A stretch of DNA of 5,411 nucleotides from Acidobacteriota bacterium (lineage in GTDB: Bacteria; Acidobacteriota; Terriglobia; Terriglobales; Acidobacteriaceae): assembly GCA_021851625.1 (NCBI GenBank), contig JAJZCX010000128.1, positions 1 to 5,411 of the forward strand. The letters are read 5' to 3'. The notes beneath the pieces were generated by a model, which searched no databases, was not told the DNA's origin, and saw only the letters and a program-made list of their open reading frames with translations. The stretch's first letter is position 1. Each line of letters starts with the position of its first letter. A program made the translations under genes and the position numbers. Below are positions 1 through 5,205 of the stretch, in pieces.

Positions 1-2
1 TG

Positions 3-497
3 ATCGCGCAAAATGAGCAGGTGAAGACCGCATGGTCGCAGGTGGAGATTGTGCTGCAAAGGCGTGCGGATTTGATTCCGAACCTGGTAGCCACCGTGCA
101 AGGCTATGCCAAGCAGGAACAGACCGTTTTTGGCGACATCGCCAACGCACGTGCTGCTCTGTTGTCAGCCAAGACGCCTTCGTCCAAGATCGCAGCCAAC
201 GGACAGTTGGACGGTGCGTTGGGCCGGTTGCTGGCGATTTCTGAGAATTATCCTGAACTGCGTTCGAATGAGAATTTTTTGCAATTGCAAGATGAATTGG
301 CAGGAACGGAGAACCGCATCGCTGTGGAACGTCGCCGATACAACGAAACGCTGCGCGACTACAACACATACATCCTGCAATTTCCCAACAGCGTTTGGGC
401 TGGCATTGCCGGCTTTCATCCTAACGATGCGTACTTCGAGGCCAGCCCGGCATCGCAACAAGTGCCCAAGGTGGATTTTTCAGGGGCGGCGAAATAA
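3..497 (+). CDS. lemA: LemA family protein, 5'-truncated by the window edge
   Basis: The reading frame is open from the first base, so the start lies upstream; about 164 C-terminal residues are visible. LemA proteins are small, mostly helical proteins anchored by one N-terminal membrane segment; their molecular role is poorly defined. The visible part starts in the conserved helix with the signature AWSQVEIVLQRRADLIPNLV, followed by GYAKQEQ and an ARAAL helix. The middle has the usual LLAISENYPELRSNENFLQLQ-type block, and the end has the family's F-P-N-S and PKVDF patterns. Family members are usually about 185-200 aa, so only the membrane anchor and a few residues are missing. The internal GTG at 21 should not be taken as the start, because the conserved helix already runs upstream of it (IAQNEQ). 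The stop is TAA at 495-497. A TPM-domain (YgcG-like) partner often follows lemA, but none does here. Identification is confident. Confidence 0.95.
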   Translation: MAQNEQVKTAWSQVEIVLQRRADLIPNLVATVQGYAKQEQTVFGDIANARAALLSAKTPSSKIAANGQLDGALGRLLAISENYPELRSNENFLQLQDELAGTENRIAVERRRYNETLRDYNTYILQFPNSVWAGIAGFHPNDAYFEASPASQQVPKVDFSGAAK

Positions 498-546
498 ATG
501 TACTTACACAGGCTGCTTGATGGTGCATATATTTTGATTTGACCTT

Positions 547-572
547 GCATAGTATTCGGGGGAATGCTACGC
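547..572 (+). other. Imperfect hairpin in the lemA to secreted-protein gap
   Basis: An inverted repeat pairs 550-557 (TAGTATTC) with 562-569 (GAATGCTA), with one G-U wobble and a loop of four G. After one mismatch the GC at 547-548 can pair with GC at 571-572. No T-run follows (TTCCGCTG), so it is not a standard intrinsic terminator. It could end the lemA transcript by another route, protect a 3' end, or be a leader structure of the next gene. Function is inferred; only the pairing is seen. Confidence 0.4.
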
Positions 573-594
573 TTCCGCTGCTCCAGAAATATGC

Positions 595-630
595 TTTTCA
601 TCTCGACTGAAAACTGAGGAAAGATGAAAA
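595..630 (+). promoter_or_regulatory. Inverted repeat enclosing the ribosome binding site and start codon
   Basis: TTTTCATCT at 595-603 is the exact reverse complement of AGATGAAAA at 622-630. In RNA this gives a 9-bp, mostly A-U stem. It would pair the start codon of the secreted-protein gene (624-626) and place the purine-rich GAGGA (616-620) in the 18-base loop. Such a stem could lower initiation and open with heat or on ribosome or protein binding. The repeat is seen; the regulatory role is inference. The stem is weak in energy and could be chance. Confidence 0.4.
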
Positions 631-1952
631 TTTTTCGCCCCCCCACGCACACACTTTGTTTGGCTTTCAGGTCGGCATGTGTAGTTGCGCTCCTGTTGTG
701 CATGGTCGCCGCTAATCCCATGCACGCACAAAGACCCGCTGGGACGCATCACCCAGCAGGCGTGCCCGACAATTATGTAATCACTCCGTTTGGCTACTTC
801 CATCCGTCTTGTGTCATCGGACTCGCCAAGGGGGATACGCAAGTGGACAATGGACATGCCGTCCAACACCAAGACGGCAGCGTTACGCACATTGCCCCCT
901 GCGCTTATCCGCGATACACGGCCAAAGGCGAGAAGATTACCGAAGGCCAGTCCACACAAAACACACAACAAAATGCACCATCCATCGTCCATAATTGGAT
1001 AGAAGATTACGAAACTTCCACCAACACTTCGTTCGGTGTACTCGTAGCAAATTGGATCGTCCCTCAAACTCCTATGTCCAACGATGGTCAAACTGTATAT
1101 ATGTTTCCAGGACTGGAAGATATCAACGATGCTGTGCGGATTCTCCAGCCTGTCCTTGGCTGGAATGCCGACTTCACTTCAGCGTGGGGCATTGCCAGCT
1201 GGAACTACAGTCCTGATGGAAACTATTGGGAAAGCACACCAGTACCTGTGAATCTTGGCGATACAATCTCTGGTTCTATGCAATCCACCTGCAGCGCAGG
1301 CACTCTTACGTGTTCTAGTTGGAACATAGTTACCAATGATGAAACGACTGGTCAGGGCACATCCTTGCTAGGTACCTCTAGTGAAGGTCAAACCTTCAAC
1401 TGGGCCTTTGCTGGAGTTCTGGAAGTTTACAACATAGCCCAATGCAGCGATTATCCTCCGAATGATGGCACCATCTTCTCCAGTGTATTCTTGGCTGACA
1501 ATTCATTCAATACAATCTCCAATCCAAGCTGGACCTTTGAAGGCCAATATAATGGCTTGACGCCGCAATGCAATTACGGAGGGCAAGCGTCTGGTGCGCA
1601 AGTCGAGATCAACTATGGTGCATCACCTCCGGCACTTCCGCCAACCTATACACAAAATACAGCTTACAGCCAATCTAGCTGCTACAACTACCCGTTTGGT
1701 GATACCCCGTGCAGTGTGACGTACACATCCACAATCTCCGTCGCACAAGGGGAAAATCTCTATATCAACGGACAATTTGTGAATGGAGGCACCTTCGACT
1801 CTTCATACACAGAGAATTGGGGAACGGGGCAGTGTTCGAATTTTGGAGATCAGGGTTATTACTGCTACGGCTATGCAACTCCTAGTCCGCTGTATGCCTA
1901 CGCAACGGAACCTGGATATTCAGAGAGCAGTATCGTTGCGATTTATTTTTAA
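624..1952 (+). CDS. Secreted cysteine-rich protein, glutamic peptidase (eqolisin)-like layout
   Basis: Predicted exported protein of 442 aa. A signal peptide is clear: basic start, hydrophobic stretch at about 18-30 and an MHA-Q cleavage site after A35. Residues 47-100 form an N-terminal region (YVITPFGYFHPSC). Residues 123-280 follow the order of features seen in the G1 peptidase family: an NW motif (124-125), a W-x-VP strand (WIVP 144-147), a GL-E-D turn, ILQ with Q175, Y-W-E near 201-203, a W-N-I-V-T strand, a D-E-T-T-G turn and an L-E-V strand with E267. Eqolisins use a Gln/Glu pair, so Q175 and E267 are candidates by position only. The mature part has ten cysteines (63, 93, 223, 230, 274, 316, 353, 363, 404, 414), consistent with disulfides outside the cytoplasm. 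Residues about 333-442 are an extra Tyr-rich domain. ATG 624 follows GAGGA at short spacing. The gene is AT-richer than its neighbours. It could instead be a non-catalytic lectin-like beta-sandwich protein. Export is confident; peptidase activity is tentative. Confidence 0.6.
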   Translation: MKIFRPPTHTLCLAFRSACVVALLLCMVAANPMHAQRPAGTHHPAGVPDNYVITPFGYFHPSCVIGLAKGDTQVDNGHAVQHQDGSVTHIAPCAYPRYTAKGEKITEGQSTQNTQQNAPSIVHNWIEDYETSTNTSFGVLVANWIVPQTPMSNDGQTVYMFPGLEDINDAVRILQPVLGWNADFTSAWGIASWNYSPDGNYWESTPVPVNLGDTISGSMQSTCSAGTLTCSSWNIVTNDETTGQGTSLLGTSSEGQTFNWAFAGVLEVYNIAQCSDYPPNDGTIFSSVFLADNSFNTISNPSWTFEGQYNGLTPQCNYGGQASGAQVEINYGASPPALPPTYTQNTAYSQSSCYNYPFGDTPCSVTYTSTISVAQGENLYINGQFVNGGTFDSSYTENWGTGQCSNFGDQGYYCYGYATPSPLYAYATEPGYSESSIVAIYF

Positions 1953-1991
1953 CGAATTGTGTTTATCTCCAATTTTCTGACATCTCGTACT

Positions 1992-1998
1992 AGGGTGA
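1992..1998 (+). promoter_or_regulatory. Ribosome binding site that sets the beta-barrel gene start
   Basis: AGGGTGA, continuing into TC, closely matches the complement of the 16S rRNA 3' end and lies five bases before ATG 2004. This favours 2004 over the in-frame GTG at 1959. The residues upstream of 2004 do not resemble a signal peptide, while those starting at 2004 do. Confidence 0.8.
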
Positions 1999-2003
1999 TC
2001 AAT

Positions 2004-2708
2004 ATGAAGAAGCGATGGCTTTATTTCACCTGCCTATTTGCAGGCGCGACATTTTGGAACCATACTACCGCCCAAGCGCAGAAACAAACCGACATCGCAG
2101 GCAGTTTCTATGGAACCTTCAACGCAAGCACAACCTCTGGTGGCGTTGCACAGAGCGCCTCGGACTCAGCAGGCGCTCTGCTCGAACTGCGCCACATCGT
2201 CTCCCCTTGGATAGGCTTCGAAGCCAGCTACTCCTATAACCGCGCCAATCAGGCATACGTCACAACCAGCGCCCACCTTCTCTACCCACCCTGCCCTATC
2301 CTCAGCAACTGTGCACCAATCAAAGAACAACCTATAGCAGCCGTCTCGGCCAATGCGCACGCAATCACCGGCGACTGGGTCTTCTCTAGAAAAATGCGCA
2401 ATTTCAGGCTCTTTGCTCTTGCTGGCGGCGGCCTTCTTCTCTTCATCCCCAGCGGTGGGCAAAGTGCCACCCAAAATGCAGCAGAGTTTACATTGATCTT
2501 CGGCGCGGGACTGGATTGGCAACTTTCCAAGCACCTCGGACTGCGCCTGCAAGATCGGGAAGCCATCTATAAAACGCCAATTTTGGCCTCAGTAGGCCAG
2601 TATCCAAACCTTGCTGATAGTGCATTCCCAGCCTCCGCTTTATGGAACCAACCGCAGGTCTACACCCACACGCAGGAACCCGCGCTCGGTATCTACTATC
2701 GTTTCTAA
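2004..2708 (+). CDS. Outer-membrane beta-barrel protein
   Basis: The 234 aa product starts with a typical signal peptide (MKKRWLYF, hydrophobic core, AQA-Q cleavage after residue 25). The mature chain has alternating polar/hydrophobic strands, for example ALLELRHIVSPWIGFEASYS (58-77), FRLFALAGGGLLLF and AEFTLIFGAGLDWQL, ending in LGIYYRF. The final Phe after an aromatic-rich strand is the usual BAM-recognition signal of outer-membrane barrels. Length and pattern fit a small OmpA-type eight-stranded barrel without a peptidoglycan-binding domain. Two cysteines (97 and 103), in a proline-rich segment between strands, could form a loop disulfide. The gene starts 51 bases after the secreted-protein stop with no terminator between them, so the two are probably co-transcribed. 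A terminator follows at about 2811. The exact role (porin, adhesin or structural) cannot be read from the sequence. Confidence 0.85.
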   Translation: MKKRWLYFTCLFAGATFWNHTTAQAQKQTDIAGSFYGTFNASTTSGGVAQSASDSAGALLELRHIVSPWIGFEASYSYNRANQAYVTTSAHLLYPPCPILSNCAPIKEQPIAAVSANAHAITGDWVFSRKMRNFRLFALAGGGLLLFIPSGGQSATQNAAEFTLIFGAGLDWQLSKHLGLRLQDREAIYKTPILASVGQYPNLADSAFPASALWNQPQVYTHTQEPALGIYYRF

Positions 2709-2810
2709 GCGGACAAGCGAAGCCTGTGCGCGAAGCGTAATTCATCAAGGCTACAGTCGAAACCAAGATACTCGCCTTCGATCTTTCGTGCATGTCGGTA
2801 GAATCTGCAG

Positions 2811-2838
2811 AAAGTCCGCACAATTGTGCGGCCTTTTT
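2811..2838 (+). terminator. Intrinsic terminator between convergent genes
   Basis: A perfect dyad, CCGCAC (2816-2821) AATT GTGCGG (2826-2831), is followed by CC and five T (2834-2838). The stem extends past one mismatch by pairing AAAG (2811-2814) with CTTT (2833-2836). It would end the plus-strand transcript about 100 bases after the beta-barrel stop. On the minus strand the same stem is followed only by ACTTTCT, so it could also stop the STAS-gene transcript, but more weakly. Confidence 0.85.
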
Positions 2839-2852
2839 CTTATCTTAGAGAT

Positions 2853-3200
2853 TTACTTGGCGAAGGAGGCCACGGCAGCGGCTTCATCGTCCTTGATGTC
2901 AAAGACGGTGTAGAGCTTGGTGATTTGCAGCAGGTCATGCACCTTCTTGGTCAGCTTTAGCAGCTTCAGTTCGCCGCCTTGGTTGCGAACGGAGGTAAAG
3001 GCGCTGACCAGCTCGCCGATGCCCGAACTGTCGATGTAGTTGACCTCGGCTAGGTTGAGCAGGATGCGCTTGGATCCCTTGCTGATGAGATCGCGCACGG
3101 CATCGCGCAACTGCACACTGCCCTCGCCCAAAGTAATGCGGCCGCTGAGATCCAAAATTGTGACACCATCCACTTGGCGGGTGCTGGTTTTCATGGTCAT
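2853..3200 (-). CDS. Anti-sigma factor antagonist (STAS domain, RsbV/SpoIIAA-like)
   Basis: A 115 aa single-domain STAS protein, the normal length for this family. In partner switching, the unphosphorylated form binds the anti-sigma kinase and so frees the sigma factor. The STAS pattern is complete: VTILDLSGRITLGEG (13-27), a helix, ILLNLAEVNYIDSSGIGEL (46-64), a helix with GGELKLLKL, and a final helix. S58 or S59 in D-S-S-G is the expected phosphorylation site; S58 aligns with Ser58 of Bacillus SpoIIAA. ATG 3200 is preferred over the ATG two codons later because AAGGAG at 3210-3215 (minus strand) is nine bases away. The gene lies 13 bases behind the anti-sigma kinase gene, whose stop codon overlaps this ribosome binding site, so the two are very likely translated together. 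Domain call confident; the sigma factor it controls is unknown. Confidence 0.95.
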   Translation of the reverse strand: MTMKTSTRQVDGVTILDLSGRITLGEGSVQLRDAVRDLISKGSKRILLNLAEVNYIDSSGIGELVSAFTSVRNQGGELKLLKLTKKVHDLLQITKLYTVFDIKDDEAAAVASFAK

Positions 3201-3208
3201 ATTGAAAT

Positions 3209-3216
3209 TCTCCTTA
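3209..3216 (-). promoter_or_regulatory. Stop codon / ribosome binding site overlap (translational coupling)
   Basis: On the minus strand the bases TAAGGAGA contain the stop codon of the anti-sigma kinase gene (TAA, 3216-3214) and the ribosome binding site of the STAS gene (AAGGAGA, 3215-3209). A ribosome ending on the first gene would sit on the initiation region of the second, giving linked production of kinase and antagonist. Confidence 0.8.
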
Positions 3217-3654
3217 CATGCCTCTCGGGGCGGAAGTGAAATGTTTAATGAGGGTTAATTCTGTGCCTGGGTGTAGCTGCTTGAAGTGTACCTCGTCCAT
3301 AAAGGATCGGATGAGGAAAATGCCGCGTCCAGAGCCGCTGAGCAAATTCTCTGGCGTACGCGGGTCGGTAAGTTGGGTAATGTCCAGCCCCTTGCCTTGG
3401 TCGGCGATGCGGATGATTAAGGCATTGCCGGTGTTCTCAAACGATGCGGTAATTTTTTTCTGTGCGTCGTAGGCGTTGCCGTGCAGCACTGCGTTGACGG
3501 CGGCCTCGCGGACGGCCATGGAGACCTGAAAAACGGCATCCTCGTTGAGTCCGGCCTTTTGCGCGATTTGCTCCGCAGCCTGCTCGACCCTGTTCACGCT
3601 CTCCAGCGATGAGTCCAAGGTGTAGGTATACCGGCTTGCAATGGAATCGGCCAC
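3214..3654 (-). CDS. Anti-sigma factor serine kinase (RsbW/SpoIIAB-like ATPase)
   Basis: Cytoplasmic GHKL-fold protein expected to bind a sigma factor and to phosphorylate the STAS partner encoded just downstream. Counting from GTG 3654 it has 146 aa, the usual size. The ATP site is visible: N-box AVREAAVNAVLHGN (47-60) with E50 as likely base and N54 for Mg2+; G1 box D85-x-G-x-G; G2 box GSGRGIFLI (107-115). The frame stays open up to GTG 3726, giving 170 aa. I prefer 3654 because the extra 24 residues are proline/arginine-rich and unlike the family, no ribosome binding site precedes 3726, and the DNA coding them contains a terminator-like hairpin. AGGGAG at 3674-3669 is the nearest candidate site, but its 14-base spacing is long, so the start is uncertain. 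Family identity is confident. The order kinase then antagonist is the reverse of the rsbV-rsbW and spoIIAA-spoIIAB operons, and no sigma gene is in view. Confidence 0.9.
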   Translation of the reverse strand: MADSIASRYTYTLDSSLESVNRVEQAAEQIAQKAGLNEDAVFQVSMAVREAAVNAVLHGNAYDAQKKITASFENTGNALIIRIADQGKGLDITQLTDPRTPENLLSGSGRGIFLIRSFMDEVHFKQLHPGTELTLIKHFTSAPRGM

Positions 3655-3710
3655 GTCGATCGTTTGGCTCCCTACGCGCCTTGTTTCAGGCCGTATGCCG
3701 GGTGGGGGAG

Positions 3711-3735
3711 AAAAAACGCCCACCACGGGCAGTTT
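3711..3735 (-). terminator. Terminator-like hairpin with six T upstream of the anti-sigma gene
   Basis: Read on the minus strand, GCCC (3730-3727), loop GTGGT, GGGC (3721-3718), G and then six T (3716-3711). AAA at 3735-3733 can also pair with the T-run across one mismatch. The GC stem is only 4 bp, plus a G-U pair, so termination would be partial. Its position 57 bases before GTG 3654 suits an attenuator, or a terminator for upstream minus-strand transcription. Pairing is seen, function inferred. Confidence 0.4.
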
Positions 3736-3754
3736 GCTTGTCCATTGGGGGTCA

Positions 3755-3760
3755 TGTCAA
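3755..3760 (-). promoter_or_regulatory. Possible -35 element for the anti-sigma operon
   Basis: TTGACA, a perfect sigma70-type -35 hexamer, reads on the minus strand from 3760 to 3755. At 17-18 bp spacing the -10 position is GCAAAC or CAAACT, a poor match to TATAAT. The transcript would start near 3724, supporting translation from 3654 rather than 3726. This is a weak call because only one half is good. Confidence 0.25.
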
Positions 3761-3908
3761 GGCAGAGGTGGGAGGGGACAGCTTTGAGAATGGCTGAATT
3801 TTTCATAGGAAAGATGCGGAAGAGGCAAAAGGTGCGGTACTCTTCAGGGGGAAGCTCTACGCGCAGTTCCACATAGATGCGCGACGTGCGAAGCAAGAAG
3901 CCGTATTC

Positions 3909-3913
3909 AGGGA
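3909..3913 (+). promoter_or_regulatory. Ribosome binding site that sets the MgtE_N-CBS gene start
   Basis: AGGGA five bases before ATG 3919. The earlier in-frame ATG at 3877 has no purine-rich site before it, and the 14 residues it would add (rich in Arg, Lys and Ser) lie outside the conserved domain, so 3919 is the better start. Confidence 0.75.
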
Positions 3914-3918
3914 CACGC

Positions 3919-5205
3919 ATGCACTCGACTGACAATACGCGCGTTCATTTTTCGCAGATGCAGGGTGTGCTGGTGCTGGATGCGTCTGGCAACAGGATGG
4001 GTCGTCTGCATGAGGTTGCCATCACGCCTGGACCGAATGCGGAGTCTGTCTCTGCATTGGTAATTCGTGCTCAGAGCGGTGTGGCAGCACGCTACGCAGC
4101 GAAGGATTTTTTGCTGACGGTTGCTCCCGCGGGTGCACAAATGTCCGCGTCGGGCAGCTTGCGATTGCGCGCAGATGCGGAGGTGAATGCCTTCAGCACA
4201 TCCGAGGCACTGCTGTTGCTGGAGCGCGATTTGATGGATCAGCAGATCATTGATGTGCACGGACGCAAAGTGGTGCGCGTCAATGATGTGGGCCTCATCT
4301 GGTCGCAGACAGAGGAGGGTTCCGCGCTTTACCTCGCCGATGTTGAGGTGGGAACGCGCGGTGCGATACGACGGCTGCTAAAGGGATTTTTGCCCAGCAG
4401 GATGGTGAACGAAATTGCTGCGCGCTTTTCGGCACGCGTGATTCCATGGAAGTTCGTGGATTTGATTGAAGTGGATCCAGCGCGGCGTGTGCGTTTGAAA
4501 ATTGACCACGAACGCCTGGCGCAACTGCATCCATCGGACATTGCCGATATTTTGGAGGATTTGGCTCCAGCGCAGCGACATGCCGTGTTTACCGCGCTGG
4601 ATGAAGAAGTTGCTGCGGAAGCGCTCGAAGAGGTCGATCCGAAATTTCAGAAGTCACTGGCGGAAGCGCTTGGCTCCGAGCACATGGCTGACATCATCGA
4701 GGAGATGGACCCCGGCGCTGCGGCTGATTTGTTGGCCGAACTGCCGGAAGAACGCTCCGAGGCCATTCTCGAAGAGATGGAGCCGGAGGAGCGGCAAGAG
4801 GTCGAAGAGCTATTGGAGTTCCGCGAGAACTCCGCTGCTGGCCGCATGACCACGAACTATGTTGCCGTGCCCGATACCGCAACCGTGGCAGAGGCAGCCA
4901 GTGCGCTGCGGACGTTTGACGACGCGCCGGAGACAGTGACGGAAATCTATCTGGTGAATGAAACAGGGATTTTGACCGGAGTGGTTCCGCTGGCGCATAT
5001 GGTGCTGTCCACGCCGGAGACGCCGATGCAGTCGCTGGCCAACGCCAGTGTGGTGAGTTGCGAAGTGACTGCGCATGAAAAAGAGGTCGCCGAACTCTTC
5101 GACAAATATAATCTGCATGCACTGCCCGTGATCGACGAGGAGCATCATCTGGTTGGGGTCGTGCAGGCCGATCACGTGATCGCGTTCTTGCGCGATGCCG
5201 GATAA
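3919..5205 (+). CDS. Soluble PRC-barrel / MgtE N-terminal / CBS-pair protein
   Basis: A 428 aa cytoplasmic protein with no hydrophobic membrane segment. Residues about 9-75 are PRC-barrel-like (MQGVLVLDASGNRMGRLHEV), and a second, similar segment lies at about 97-185 (QQIIDVHGRKVVRVNDV to WKFVDLIE). Residues 200-304 match the MgtE_N superhelix, with repeated acidic turns such as HPSDIADILEDL, DIIEEMDPGAAADLLAEL and AILEEMEPEER. A CBS pair follows: CBS1 about 309-366 (RMTTNYVAVPDTATV) and CBS2 about 370-428 (HALPVIDEEHHLVGVV). In true MgtE Mg2+ channels these two regions gate a C-terminal five-helix channel; here the protein ends right after CBS2. It is therefore probably a metal- or nucleotide-sensing regulator rather than a transporter, perhaps for a separate carrier. 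Related soluble proteins are known to me near Nramp transporters, but none is in this window. Start 3919 rests on the AGGGA site; 3877 is the alternative. Domains confident, function inferred. Confidence 0.85.
   Translation: MHSTDNTRVHFSQMQGVLVLDASGNRMGRLHEVAITPGPNAESVSALVIRAQSGVAARYAAKDFLLTVAPAGAQMSASGSLRLRADAEVNAFSTSEALLLLERDLMDQQIIDVHGRKVVRVNDVGLIWSQTEEGSALYLADVEVGTRGAIRRLLKGFLPSRMVNEIAARFSARVIPWKFVDLIEVDPARRVRLKIDHERLAQLHPSDIADILEDLAPAQRHAVFTALDEEVAAEALEEVDPKFQKSLAEALGSEHMADIIEEMDPGAAADLLAELPEERSEAILEEMEPEERQEVEELLEFRENSAAGRMTTNYVAVPDTATVAEAASALRTFDDAPETVTEIYLVNETGILTGVVPLAHMVLSTPETPMQSLANASVVSCEVTAHEKEVAELFDKYNLHALPVIDEEHHLVGVVQADHVIAFLRDAG

Noticed and set aside
503..533. Possible promoter CTTACA (503-508) / TATATT (528-533) before the secreted-protein gene.
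   Set aside because: The -10 is good but the spacer is 19 bp and the -35 matches at only four of six positions; too weak to annotate. TTGACC at 539-544 has no acceptable -10.
567..1091. Minus-strand frame of 174 codons opposite the secreted-protein gene.
   Set aside because: It opposes a gene with a clear signal peptide and domain pattern, and its own product shows no recognisable motif.
2717..2736. Direct repeat GCGAAGC at 2717-2723 and 2730-2736 after the beta-barrel stop.
   Set aside because: Seven bases, only two copies; expected by chance.
2816..2831. The perfect 16-base dyad CCGCACAATTGTGCGG as a protein-binding operator.
   Set aside because: Its place between convergent gene ends and the T-run after it are explained by a terminator.
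2611..2913. Plus-strand frame of 100 codons across the beta-barrel end and the terminator.
   Set aside because: It overlaps the barrel gene, the terminator stem and the STAS gene end, with no family-like pattern.
3784..3811. Plus-strand promoter TTGAGA / TAGGAA for the MgtE_N-CBS gene.
   Set aside because: The -10 matches at only three of six positions; other equally weak pairs exist in this stretch.
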